A stretch of DNA of 20,410 nt from CAYHDN01 sp964355425 (GCA_964355425.1 CAYHDN010000010.1:1-20410), one strand, 5' to 3'. Shown: positions 1 through 6,344, counted from the stretch's first letter. The notes: generated from the sequence alone by a model not told the origin. Numbers and translations: made by a program.

Positions 1-1024
1 CAGATAATTCTTCGTAAAGTTTTCTCGCTTCGTCATCCTTATTCAAAGAAATTATTTCGACTGTGAAAGGCGCAACCGATTTCGGCCAAAGCATTTTAGA
101 ATTTTGCTGATCGTAGTAAACCTCCACCAAAGTTGCTAACACTCTGGTCAAACCAATTCCGTAGCAACCCATTATCATTTCTTTTTCTTTGCCATCTGAA
201 TCGAGAAATTTTGCGCCCATTGCGGATGAAAATTTATTTTTCAGTGGGAAAATATTTCCGACCTCAATTGCTTTTTCTTCTTTGACAACTCCGTCGCATT
301 TCGGGCATTTGTCCCCATCTTGTACTTCAGCAATTTCTTTGTTCTCTGCAAAATCACAATTTTGGCAAACATAAATTGTATCCTCGCCTGTCGGACAAAT
401 TACTTGAAATTCATGCGAGTATTTTGAAAACATCCCTCCGCTGGCAGCAACAACCCTGGTCTCCAGACCAATTCTTGAAAAAACCTTTTTATAGGCCTCT
501 ATTGCTCCGGCATAATATTTTTCAAAGTCAGCCTCATCGGCATGGAAGCTGTACATATCCTTCATTGGAAATTCCCGGCCACGAAGTAATCCGGATTTTG
601 CCCGTGGTTCGTTGCGAAATTTAGCTTGAATTTGATAAAGCGAGAGAGGTAAATCTTTATATGAAGATATTTTCTTTCGGACAATATCAGTAACTTGCTC
701 TTCATGTGTTGGTGCCAGTCCAATATCTTGACCCGCAATTCGATACATCACATCAGTAGTTTCCTGCCAGCGTCCAGTTTCCTCCCAAAGTTCTTTTGAT
801 TGCAAAACATTCATTAGAAGCTCTTGACCGCCAACTGCGTCCATCTCTTCTCTGATAATATTGACGATTTTTTCATAGACCCGAAGACCAAGCGGCAGTA
901 TGGCATAAACGCCTGCCATATTTTTCTGGACGTAACTGGCTCGGACTAAAAAGCTGGCATTGATCGAGTCGGCGTCTCTGGGCAATTCTTTTTGAGTCTT
1001 GAAGAAAAATTTTGATAATTTCAT
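1..1024 (-). CDS. proS: Prolyl-tRNA synthetase, class II, lacking the INS editing domain (3' end outside window)
   Basis: This cytoplasmic enzyme charges tRNA-Pro with proline. The frame opens with ATG at 1024 and runs off the left edge after 341 codons, so the end of the anticodon-binding domain is missing. Visible parts are an N-terminal class II core with the TxE-type loop (PTHEE, residues 105-109), motif 2 around residues 136-161 (FRNEPR ... GRDF-like GREF), a CxxC...CxxC zinc-ribbon-like pair at C220, C223, C240 and C243, and motif 3 GCYGIGLTR at 286-294. Only about 125 residues separate motifs 2 and 3, whereas E. coli-type ProS carries a roughly 180-residue INS domain there that hydrolyses Ala-tRNA-Pro. 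That domain is therefore absent (inference from spacing). It is the last gene of the rpsB operon, starting 8 nt after the rseP stop. The ribosome site is weak (GTGAG/GTGGG region). Identity is very secure. Confidence 0.95.
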   Translation of the reverse strand, partial: MKLSKFFFKTQKELPRDADSINASFLVRASYVQKNMAGVYAILPLGLRVYEKIVNIIREEMDAVGGQELLMNVLQSKELWEETGRWQETTDVMYRIAGQDIGLAPTHEEQVTDIVRKKISSYKDLPLSLYQIQAKFRNEPRAKSGLLRGREFPMKDMYSFHADEADFEKYYAGAIEAYKKVFSRIGLETRVVAASGGMFSKYSHEFQVICPTGEDTIYVCQNCDFAENKEIAEVQDGDKCPKCDGVVKEEKAIEVGNIFPLKNKFSSAMGAKFLDSDGKEKEMIMGCYGIGLTRVLATLVEVYYDQQNSKMLWPKSVAPFTVEIISLNKDDEARKLYEELS

Positions 1025-1032
1025 AATCCCAC

Positions 1033-2124
1033 TCACTTTTTAATAATGAAATTAATAATATCTTTATAAGTCACCAACGCGGCGAAGAGTAAAATTAGAA
1101 CGAAGCCGACTGTGTGAATAATATTCTCGATATTCTCCTTGATGACTTTTCGACGAAAGATTCTTTCCAAAATAATGAAAAGCAGTCGGCCGCCGTCAAG
1201 TGCTGGAAAAGGTAAAATATTGATCAAGGCTAAACTAATTGACAAGATTGCGATAAATTGCATGACTACCATTGCCCCGGCTTTCACCGCCATACCGGTA
1301 AAAACATAAATTGCCACCGGACCACCGACTTCTTTGGAAACGACACCGGTAGAAAAAAGTTGTTTGAAAAAACTTCCCAAAAAATCTAGGTTGATGTCAA
1401 CAATTCTGACAATTTCCCGAAAGGCAACAATCGGCGCCATGTACCACGGAGTCTTAACAAGTGAATTTTCAACAACTGCGACTCCAAGCGGAGTCTCCGA
1501 ACTTGCAGGCAAATCAGCAGAAATTAATGACTCTTGGTCGTCGCGTCTGTAAATTAATTCAATCTTTTTACCGGCATGGGATTTTGTAAAATCAGTTAAA
1601 TTCGTGGCAGTAGCAAATGTAAAATCGGCCTCACTAATTCCATGACCTCGAATTAATTCATCACCTTGTTTAAGTCCGGTATTCGCCGCAGGAGAATCTT
1701 TTTCAATTTCAGCCACAATGACGGAAGTTGAAATCACTTTTCCTGGAATCGAACTTGCCGGAGAAACAAGCGGTGACATGCCGATTGCAAAACCAAAAGT
1801 TAAAATTAACCAGGCAAGAACAATATTCATAATGACACCGGCAACGGAAACCAGTCCCCTGGTCAATGGTTTCTTTTGGGAAAAAGATCTCGGATTTTGA
1901 CTTTCGTCGGATTCTCCGAGCATTTTTACGTAGCCACCAATCGGAATGGCATTTATTGCGTAGCGAGTCTCGCCACGATTTTTGGACCATATTCTTGGCG
2001 GAAAACCAAAAGCAAATTCCTCGACTTTAATATTAGAAATTTTTGCCGCGACAAAATGTCCGATCTCATGGACAAAAACTAGAAGTCCGAGGATAAAAAT
2101 GAATACTAAGATGGTTAAAATCAT
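1033..2124 (-). CDS. rseP: RIP metalloprotease RseP/MmpA (site-2 protease, M50)
   Basis: This membrane-embedded zinc protease cuts transmembrane segments, for example anti-sigma factors or signal-peptide remnants. The 363-aa protein has an N-terminal membrane segment carrying the HExxH site (H19, E20, H23), a second hydrophobic segment near residues 90-117, one PDZ domain around 132-205, and a C-terminal membrane segment with the third zinc ligand motif NILPFPALDGG (L309-D310-G311). A final hydrophobic helix lies near 335-355. E. coli RseP has two PDZ domains; one is normal for Gram-positive and CPR homologues. It starts 14 nt after the frr stop with no clear Shine-Dalgarno sequence, so translation probably depends on coupling within the operon. 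Its stop codon is TGA, evidence that UGA terminates here. Confidence 0.96.
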   Translation of the reverse strand: MILTILVFIFILGLLVFVHEIGHFVAAKISNIKVEEFAFGFPPRIWSKNRGETRYAINAIPIGGYVKMLGESDESQNPRSFSQKKPLTRGLVSVAGVIMNIVLAWLILTFGFAIGMSPLVSPASSIPGKVISTSVIVAEIEKDSPAANTGLKQGDELIRGHGISEADFTFATATNLTDFTKSHAGKKIELIYRRDDQESLISADLPASSETPLGVAVVENSLVKTPWYMAPIVAFREIVRIVDINLDFLGSFFKQLFSTGVVSKEVGGPVAIYVFTGMAVKAGAMVVMQFIAILSISLALINILPFPALDGGRLLFIILERIFRRKVIKENIENIIHTVGFVLILLFAALVTYKDIINFIIKK

Positions 2125-2138
2125 AAGATATTAATAAA

Positions 2139-2696
2139 CTAAATCTTCTGCAACTCGGAAATTTTTTGTTCGACTTTTTCTTCGATTAATCGATTTTTGT
2201 TATCAATTAAATCATTGAGCTCTTTTTCCGCCCGATATTTTTCATCTTCAGAAACAGTCTTTTCTTTATAGGCCTGTTGAATTTCCTCCCAGGCTTCTCC
2301 ACGAATATTACGCACCGAGACTCTAGCATTTTCTCCATATTTTCTGACCAATTTTGAAAGCTCGTCGCGTCTTTCACCAGTCAAAGGCGGTAAACTAATT
2401 CTAATCGCATTTCCGTCATTTACCACCGAAAGACCAAGTTCAGAACTTCGTATTGCATTTTCTATATCACCCAATGATTGCTTGTCCCAGGGAGCAACGA
2501 GAATCATTGTTGGCTCGGGAACGGTAATCGATGCTAATTGTTTTAGTGGAGTATTTGTTCCATAGTAAGCGACGCTGATGTCTTCGACAAGCGATGAATT
2601 TGCACGTCCAGTACGGACATTTTGTAATTCAATGGAAAAACTCTCAATTGCCGATTGCATTTTCGGCTCAATTTTTTTCATTACTTCTTTTATCAT
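2139..2696 (-). CDS. frr: Ribosome recycling factor
   Basis: RRF splits post-termination ribosomes together with EF-G. The 185-aa product has the normal family length and hallmark segments. These are the N-terminal helix, the VRTGRAN segment (residues about 27-33), the domain II start with YYGTNTPLKQLA, the PPLTGERRDEL segment near 103-113, and the C-terminal long helix pair rich in Lys and Glu. The ATG at 2696 is preceded by a GAGG ribosome site 8 nt upstream. It follows tsf with only a short repeat-bearing gap (2697-2750). pyrH, which usually lies between tsf and frr, is absent here. Both frr and prfA, whose product acts just before RRF, are in this window. Confidence 0.97.
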   Translation of the reverse strand: MIKEVMKKIEPKMQSAIESFSIELQNVRTGRANSSLVEDISVAYYGTNTPLKQLASITVPEPTMILVAPWDKQSLGDIENAIRSSELGLSVVNDGNAIRISLPPLTGERRDELSKLVRKYGENARVSVRNIRGEAWEEIQQAYKEKTVSEDEKYRAEKELNDLIDNKNRLIEEKVEQKISELQKI

Positions 2697-2709
2697 CTAA
2701 AACCTCACT

Positions 2710-2745
2710 GGTCTAATTAGTCTAATTGGACTTGTTAGTCTAATT
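2710..2745. repeat. 9-nt tandem repeat between tsf and frr
   Basis: Four 9-nt units lie back to back: GGTCTAATT, AGTCTAATT, GGACTTGTT and AGTCTAATT. Two are identical and the other two differ by one and by several bases. The block fills most of the tsf-frr spacer and ends just upstream of the frr ribosome site. No coding role is visible. It may be simple slippage-derived sequence. Confidence 0.7.
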
Positions 2746-2750
2746 TGATT

Positions 2751-3344
2751 TTAGCAGGAGAGTTCCAACCGAGCAAACCTGGAAATTGTAATTTTTTCTC
2801 CAGTTTTAGCAATAATCTCATTCAATAAATCAGCGACAGTTTTCTTCGGATCACGGAAATACGGCTGGTTCAGTAGGCAAATTCCTGCAAAATAGGTTTC
2901 AATTTTGCCTTCGACCATTTTGTCAATCACTTGATCCGGCTTACCGGATGATTTTGCCTGTTCTAAATATATTTCTTTTTCTTTAGCGATTTCATCTGCC
3001 GGAACTTGCTCACGATTAACATACTTCGGTGTTGATGCAGCAATTTGCAAAGATATCTCGTGAGCAAAAATTTTAAAATCTTCTGTTTTAGCCACAAAAT
3101 CTGTTTCGCACAATACTTCAACAAGGACTCCGATACGGCCACCATGAACATAGGAGTCAATGATACCATTTGATGTCTCTTTACCGGCCCGTTTTTCAGA
3201 TTTGGCCATTCCTTTTTTTCTCAAAATTTCAACCGCTTTTCCCTCGTCTCCTCCTGCCTCGATCAATGCAGATTTAACCTCCATCATAGGCAGGCCAGTT
3301 TTTGATCTTAGTTTTGCTATTTCCGTTGCAGTAATTTCAGTCAT
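2751..3344 (-). CDS. tsf: Elongation factor Ts (short form)
   Basis: EF-Ts is the guanine nucleotide exchange factor for EF-Tu. The 197-aa protein has the N-terminal UBA-like domain with LRSKTG at 12-17 and the nucleotide-releasing core motif TDFV at 81-84 (CETDFVAKTEDF). It ends after a single core subdomain, compared with 283 aa in E. coli; short forms occur in Thermus, organelles and CPR bacteria. The ATG at 3344 has a strong GGAGG site 5 nt upstream. It lies directly downstream of rpsB, the most conserved bacterial pairing. The spacer between the two genes is a heptanucleotide repeat. Identity is very secure. Confidence 0.97.
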   Translation of the reverse strand: MTEITATEIAKLRSKTGLPMMEVKSALIEAGGDEGKAVEILRKKGMAKSEKRAGKETSNGIIDSYVHGGRIGVLVEVLCETDFVAKTEDFKIFAHEISLQIAASTPKYVNREQVPADEIAKEKEIYLEQAKSSGKPDQVIDKMVEGKIETYFAGICLLNQPYFRDPKKTVADLLNEIIAKTGEKITISRFARLELSC

Positions 3345-3363
3345 AATGCCTCCAAAAAAGATA

Positions 3364-3398
3364 ATTTTAAATTGAAAATTGAAAATTTTAAATTGGCT
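3364..3398. repeat. 7-nt degenerate tandem repeat at the rpsB/tsf junction
   Basis: Five 7-nt units in register (plus strand): ATTTTAA, ATTGAAA, ATTGAAA, ATTTTAA and ATTGGCT. The array covers the last codons and the TAA stop of rpsB and continues into the tsf leader, ending just before the tsf ribosome site. It is one of six arrays in this window with a 7-nt period. Confidence 0.75.
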
Positions 3399-4092
3399 TA
3401 TCTTCCGTTTTCTTTGGTAAATTTTCCTTGATCGTTACCGCTACAGTGTCAACCATTAGTTTGATAGATTTTGTCGCGTCATCATTTGCCGGAATAGCGA
3501 AATCGACTTCCTCCGGATTGGCATTGGTATCAGCAAGCGCGACAATTTTTATACCGACATTTCTTGCCTCTTTTAAAGCAATTTGCTCATCATAAGCGCC
3601 AATTAAAAACAAAATATCGGGCTTCTTTTTAAGATCGGCTAGGCCGCCAAAAATCCGCTCAATTTTTGCCGCTTTTTCTTTAACTTTATTCTGCTCGATA
3701 TTAGAAATTTTGGCAAATTCCGGAGAAGCAATTTGCTCATTTAAATTTTTTAGAGTTTTGAAATTTTTGGAAACAATGTCCCAATTGGTTAATGTCCCGC
3801 CACGCCATTTTTCAACAACATACGGCATACCGCAAGACTCCGCCGCTTCCTTGACGATATCCCTCGCTTGACGCTTACTAGTTACAAAAACAACATTTTT
3901 GCCTTCAGAAACTTCCTTGGCAATAAACTCCAAAGTCCGACCGAGCATCTCACCAGTTTTTTCTAAATTGATAATTGAAACGCCATTTTTAGTGGCAAAA
4001 ATGAACTCCTCCATTTTAGGATTCCATCGGGCACGTTTGTGACCAAAATGACCCCCGGCTGCGAGCATTTCGCGTAGCGTTGGTGTTTCCAT
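3388..4092 (-). CDS. rpsB: 30S ribosomal protein S2
   Basis: S2 binds late to the small subunit near the neck and is needed for S1 or mRNA-region assembly. The 234-aa protein begins METPTLREML followed by the S2 signature GGHFGHKRARWNPKM, and contains the central LIGAYDEQIALKEA and C-terminal IPANDDATKSI segments. The frame stays open to an ATG at 4164, but the extra 24 residues come from palindromic leader sequence and do not resemble S2. The start at 4092 has an AAGGA ribosome site about 10 nt upstream and gives the usual family length. It is the first gene of the rpsB-tsf-frr-rseP-proS operon and has a leader of about 125 nt with two hairpins. S2 represses its own operon in other bacteria, so the leader is a plausible control site (inference). 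Confidence 0.97.
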   Translation of the reverse strand: METPTLREMLAAGGHFGHKRARWNPKMEEFIFATKNGVSIINLEKTGEMLGRTLEFIAKEVSEGKNVVFVTSKRQARDIVKEAAESCGMPYVVEKWRGGTLTNWDIVSKNFKTLKNLNEQIASPEFAKISNIEQNKVKEKAAKIERIFGGLADLKKKPDILFLIGAYDEQIALKEARNVGIKIVALADTNANPEEVDFAIPANDDATKSIKLMVDTVAVTIKENLPKKTEDKPI

Positions 4093-4115
4093 TTGTAACT
4101 TTCCTTCTTCTTTAG

Positions 4116-4141
4116 TCCCCCGTAGCCTTGGCGAAGGGGGA
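4116..4141. repeat. Small palindromic repeat in the rpsB leader
   Basis: On the minus strand this is a nested hairpin: TCCCCC, then TTC, GCC, AA, GGC, TAC, then GGGGGA. The outer 6-bp stem and inner 3-bp stem are separated by a 3-nt internal loop. It sits about 10 nt upstream of the rpsB ribosome site. A second hairpin (CGCCC-ATT-GGGCG) is at 4158-4170. The same core (stem, GC-loop-GC, TAC, stem) recurs at 4900-4923 and 10842-10863. Confidence 0.7.
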
Positions 4142-4224
4142 TCCGCCGCCTCGCGACCGCCCATTGGGCGAAGAAGTTTTAGAGAGGCGTGTGTAATTGA
4201 TAAAAACTTTCTCTACTAATGAGA

Positions 4225-4253
4225 ATTTTAGCATAATATTTTCAAAAAAACAA
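4225..4253 (-). promoter_or_regulatory. Promoter of the rpsB operon
   Basis: Sigma-70-like: -35 TTGTTT (4248-4253), 17-nt spacer, extended -10 TGC-TAAAAT (4225-4230, five of six bases). It lies just beyond the terminator T-tract of the upstream RNA gene and would start transcription near 4218, about 125 nt before the rpsB ATG. Confidence 0.7.
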
Positions 4254-4256
4254 GCC

Positions 4257-4293
4257 CAAAAAAGAAAAGTGGCGACGGAATGTCTCCGTCGCC
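4257..4293 (-). terminator. Intrinsic terminator of the minus-strand RNA gene
   Basis: A perfect 9-bp stem, GGCGACGGA/TCCGTCGCC (4271-4293 on the plus strand), is followed on the minus strand by ACTTTTCTTTTTT. The orientation of the T-tract assigns it to the minus-strand transcript that starts near 4489. Confidence 0.85.
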
Positions 4294-4489
4294 AATGTCA
4301 ATAATGGCTGTTGGTAGTCGAGCAGTGGCCGGCAGGCCTTACCCGAGGAACCTATAGCTCCCAGGTACCATTCTGAGTCGCCCCAGAATCCGGACATCCT
4401 TAGCTGGAATACCAGGTTCCCGAACCGGCTCTGTTGCCTCTGGTCCGGGTGATCCGAAGCTTCAGAGCTGCCTTATTCCGCTACCAACA
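4260..4489 (-). ncRNA. Structured non-coding RNA, about 200-230 nt, family not identified
   Basis: No reading frame of note lies here, but the region is far more GC-rich than its surroundings and has a complete transcription unit (promoter 4495-4523, terminator 4257-4293). The ends of the body pair perfectly over 9 bp: TGTTGGTAG (4481-4489) with CTACCAACA (4309-4317). Inside are a hairpin CTCTG/CAGAG at 4438-4467 capped by a TTCGG/CCGGA stem, and a long arm closed by GGAACCT/AGGTTCC (4347-4353 with 4414-4420) with an inner hairpin ATTCTG/CAGAAT (4370-4389). The closing stem plus arms resembles a housekeeping RNA such as 6S RNA, but no diagnostic sequence of SRP RNA, RNase P RNA or tmRNA was found. 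The existence of an RNA gene is well supported; its identity is open. Confidence 0.75.
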
Positions 4490-4494
4490 ATAGG

Positions 4495-4523
4495 ATGTTA
4501 GCAAACCCTTGTAAATTTGTCAA
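4495..4523 (-). promoter_or_regulatory. Promoter of the structured RNA
   Basis: -35 TTGACA (consensus, 4518-4523), 17-nt spacer, extended -10 TGC-TAACAT (4495-4500). The predicted start is near 4488, exactly where the closing stem of the RNA begins. It is interleaved with the opposite-strand rpmE promoter. Confidence 0.8.
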
Positions 4524-4537
4524 GAGTTTGTTACAAT
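4509..4537 (+). promoter_or_regulatory. Promoter of rpmE
   Basis: -35 TTGTAA (4509-4514), 17-nt spacer, -10 TACAAT (4532-4537, five of six). The predicted start is near 4544, giving an rpmE leader of about 110 nt. The hexamers alternate with those of the minus-strand RNA promoter, so both cannot be occupied at once. Confidence 0.65.
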
Positions 4538-4566
4538 CATTTTGTTATGAAAAAAGATATCCCCAT

Positions 4567-4619
4567 CCTTCGTTCGAATTCGTCCCGATGACCTTCGGGA
4601 CGAATGCTCGCTACGGAGG
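4567..4619. repeat. Long palindrome in the rpmE leader
   Basis: Outer ends CCTTCG and GCTACGGAGG enclose a perfect 11-bp hairpin, ATTCGTCCCGA (4578-4588) with TCGGGACGAAT (4595-4605) and a 6-nt loop. The outer ends match those of the rpsB leader palindrome in kind. It would form in the rpmE leader transcript. No good Shine-Dalgarno lies next to the rpmE ATG; the only GGAGG is in this element, about 37 nt upstream. Confidence 0.6.
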
Positions 4620-4655
4620 GCAGGCACCCTAACCTTACCTGTTAACAACGTAATC

Positions 4656-4949
4656 ATGAAAGATAACATACATCCAGTTTATCATCAGGCCAAAGTTACC
4701 TGTTCTTGCGGGAATACTTTTGAAGTCGGATCAACCGTTCCTGAAATTCAAGTTGAAATTTGCTCCGCCTGTCATCCATTTTTTACCGGTAAAGAAAAAT
4801 TAGTGGACACCGCCGGCCGAGTCGACCGTTTCAAAGCCAAGATGGAAGCGGCAGAAAAATATAAAACTGCCAAAGCAGAAAAAGCGGCAAAAGCAGAAGT
4901 CCCGACGAGCGAAGCTACCGGGATTCCGACCGCAAGCGTCGGAAAATAA
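4656..4949 (+). CDS. rpmE: 50S ribosomal protein L31 (zinc type) with a repeat-derived tail
   Basis: L31 bridges the large subunit to the small subunit head. Of the 97 residues, the first 70 or so match L31: NIHP near the start, C16-S-C18, then C36-S-A-C39-H with HPFFTGKEKLVDTAGRVDRF. The four cysteines mark the zinc-containing (C+) form. The remaining 27 residues are an Ala/Lys-rich stretch followed by PTSEATGIPTASVG, which is encoded by two palindromic repeat units (4900-4944). E. coli L31 is 70 aa and lacks this tail. The ATG at 4656 has no obvious ribosome site but is fixed by homology. Expressed from its own promoter with a leader of about 110 nt; terminator at 4968-5000. Confidence 0.95.
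   Translation: MKDNIHPVYHQAKVTCSCGNTFEVGSTVPEIQVEICSACHPFFTGKEKLVDTAGRVDRFKAKMEAAEKYKTAKAEKAAKAEVPTSEATGIPTASVGK
4900..4944. repeat. Two adjacent palindromes forming the 3' coding end of rpmE
   Basis: The first is TCCCG (4900-4904) paired with CGGGA (4919-4923), with an inner GC-GAA-GC-TAC core like the rpsB leader element. The second is a perfect hairpin, TTCCGAC (4924-4930) with GTCGGAA (4938-4944) and a 7-nt loop. Both are translated as the last residues of L31, suggesting insertion of a repeat that stayed in frame. Confidence 0.65.
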
Positions 4950-4961
4950 CGATTTTTGCGA

Positions 4962-4967
4962 TATAAT
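4962..4967 (+). promoter_or_regulatory. Possible -10 element for prfA
   Basis: A perfect TATAAT lies 39 nt before the prfA ATG, immediately upstream of the rpmE terminator stem. The expected -35 position (TCGGAA, 4939-4944) is poor. The match could be chance in AT-rich sequence. Confidence 0.35.
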
Positions 4968-5000
4968 AAAACCAGCAAGAGTTAATCGAGCTGGTTTTTT
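4968..5000 (+). terminator. Intrinsic terminator after rpmE
   Basis: Stem AAAACCAGC (4968-4976) with GCTGGTTTT (4990-4998), a 13-nt loop and a T-run ending at 5000. It ends 6 nt before the prfA start, so prfA needs readthrough or a start point at or inside this hairpin. Confidence 0.8.
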
Positions 5001-5006
5001 GGAACT

Positions 5007-6071
5007 ATGAAAGAAAAATTAGAACAAATTGTTGCCCATTATGATCAGCTGGACGCACAACTTAAGGATCCGGCAATTTTGAGTAATGCTGAAAAACTAG
5101 CAAAAATTTCAAAGGAAAAATCGAGCATGGAAAGTGATGTTGCCAAAATTAAAAAATACTTTGGGGTTCTAAATAGTATCACTGAAAATGAAGAAGTTAT
5201 GGCTGGCGAAGATGAAGAACTGCGCCAAATTGCTTCAGAAGAATTACCTGGTTTGAGAACTCAAAAAACCAAACTGGAAAAAGAGATGGAATTGCTATTG
5301 CTGCCATCAGATCCAAATGATGGAAAAAATGTAATCGTCGAAATTCGGCCGGCGGCCGGCGGCGACGAATCAGAGCTTTTTGCTGCTGAAATCTTCAGAA
5401 TGTATTCTCACTATTCTGAACGACAAGGTTGGCAAATTGAGATATTGGACTCGCAAAATTCTTCGATCGGCGGGATAAAGTCGCTCACTTTTTCCACAAC
5501 AGGCAGTAAAGTGTATTCCAAAATGAAATATGAATCCGGAGTGCATCGTGTTCAGCGCGTTCCGGCAACGGAAAAGGCTGGTAGAATTCATACTTCAACA
5601 ATAACTGTTGCTGTACTGCCGGAAGCCGAGGAAAAAGATGTTGAAATAAAGCCGGAAGATATAAGAATTGATGTTTTTCGTTCATCTGGCCCCGGCGGAC
5701 AATCGGTAAATACGACTGACTCGGCTGTAAGATTGACTTATCTCCCAACTGGAATGGTTGTAACATGCCAGGACGAAAAATCCCAACTAAAAAATAAAGC
5801 CAAGGCAATGTCGATTTTACGTTCCAGGCTTTTAGCATCCCAGGAAGAAGAAAAGCAAAAAGCTCTTGGTGACACCCGCCGCTCCCAAATCGGCACTGGC
5901 GATCGGAGTGAAAAAATTCGGACTTATAATTTTCCGCAAGACAGGATTACTGATCATCGGATAAATCAAAGTTGGCACGGAATTCCGAAATTCCTAAACG
6001 GCGACATCGAGCCAATAATTTCCAGCTTGATGGAAGAAGACAAAAAACGACTTTTGTCCTCGACAAAGTAA
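5007..6071 (+). CDS. prfA: Peptide chain release factor 1
   Basis: RF1 reads UAA and UAG and triggers peptide release. The 354-aa protein has the full family layout. An N-terminal coiled helical domain spans 1-100, and the decoding domain carries the RF1-type tripeptide PAT at 186-188, in the context RVPATEKAGRIHTS. The catalytic GGQ is at 230-232 within SSGPGGQSVNTTDSAVRL, and the C-terminal domain has the HGIPKFL-type segment. The PAT tripeptide separates it from RF2 (SPF). The ATG at 5007 has only a weak GGA upstream. prmC, whose product methylates the GGQ glutamine, follows after a small independent unit, preserving the common prfA-prmC pairing. A promoter for the next unit overlaps the last codons. 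Confidence 0.97.
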   Translation: MKEKLEQIVAHYDQLDAQLKDPAILSNAEKLAKISKEKSSMESDVAKIKKYFGVLNSITENEEVMAGEDEELRQIASEELPGLRTQKTKLEKEMELLLLPSDPNDGKNVIVEIRPAAGGDESELFAAEIFRMYSHYSERQGWQIEILDSQNSSIGGIKSLTFSTTGSKVYSKMKYESGVHRVQRVPATEKAGRIHTSTITVAVLPEAEEKDVEIKPEDIRIDVFRSSGPGGQSVNTTDSAVRLTYLPTGMVVTCQDEKSQLKNKAKAMSILRSRLLASQEEEKQKALGDTRRSQIGTGDRSEKIRTYNFPQDRITDHRINQSWHGIPKFLNGDIEPIISSLMEEDKKRLLSSTK

Positions 6072-6088
6072 AGCAACTTTGCTATATT
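6060..6088 (+). promoter_or_regulatory. Promoter of the 54-codon sORF unit
   Basis: -35 TCGACA (6060-6065, five of six), 17-nt spacer, extended -10 TGC-TATATT (6083-6088). It overlaps the prfA stop codon; transcription would start near 6095, 20 nt before the sORF start. Confidence 0.7.
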
Positions 6089-6114
6089 TTGTTGAAGGCA
6101 AAAGGAGGCTCACG

Positions 6115-6279
6115 ATGCGAAAAAGTTGGTACACCGACCGAGTCGCTGAATTCCGCGAGTCCCAAGCATTACTACCAAGGCGCATTTGTCGACCAGGCTT
6201 TCTTCCGTCGTTCCGCCACTATGGCGATGGAGACGATGACCCGAGCATAGCATCGTTGCGCCAAGAACCACCCGATTGA
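6115..6279 (+). CDS. Small GC-rich ORF, 54 aa, unknown function
   Basis: The frame begins MRKSWYTDRVAEF and ends REPPD-like (QEPPD) before TGA. It is not recognised. The ATG has an excellent ribosome site (AAAGGAGG, 6101-6108; spacing 6 nt), unlike most neighbours. The protein is basic in its first half (RRICRPGF), then has an acidic DGDDD patch, and has no membrane segment. The unit has its own promoter (6060-6088) and terminator (6314-6338). Its base composition is clearly richer in GC than prfA and prmC on either side. This could be a genuine small protein or a structured RNA with a chance frame (for example an ACGATG/CATCGT stem within it). The strong ribosome site favours translation. 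Confidence 0.55.
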   Translation: MRKSWYTDRVAEFRESQALLPRRICRPGFLPSFRHYGDGDDDPSIASLRQEPPD

Positions 6280-6313
6280 AATCAGGTCGCGACCGACATC
6301 GCTGCCACCCGTG

Positions 6314-6338
6314 TCTAGGCCTAGTGCCTAGATTTTTT
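6314..6338 (+). terminator. Intrinsic terminator of the 54-codon unit
   Basis: A perfect 7-bp stem TCTAGGC/GCCTAGA (6314-6320 with 6326-6332), 5-nt loop and a run of six T. It ends only 7 nt before the prmC ATG, so prmC is either read through or starts without a conventional leader. Confidence 0.88.
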
Positions 6339-6344
6339 CTTAAA

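Noticed and set aside
1033..1035. UGA recoding as in Gracilibacteria/Absconditabacteria
   Set aside because: rseP, the HEPN-like gene and the 54-codon sORF end at TGA in the expected places, and no gene needs TGA read-through.
4093..4164. N-terminal extension of rpsB by 24 residues
   Set aside because: The extra residues are encoded by palindromic leader sequence, do not resemble S2, and a good ribosome site supports the start at 4092.
4360..4380. TGGTACC in the structured RNA resembling a T-box antiterminator motif
   Set aside because: The rest of the T-box layout is absent, the motif is too far from the terminator, and the downstream rpsB has its own promoter.
4260..4489. SRP RNA or RNase P RNA assignment for the structured RNA
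   Set aside because: The diagnostic SRP helix 8 sequence (AGGAAGCAGC type) and RNase P core (GAGGAAAGTCC type) were not found.
5370..5838. Open frames antisense to prfA, gatB, ligA and other conserved genes
   Set aside because: They mirror conserved coding sequence on the other strand and have no own signals or recognisable domains.
6276..6344. Longer prmC start
   Set aside because: The added residues would be encoded by the terminator and the tail of the upstream unit; homology begins at MKLIDIRKK.
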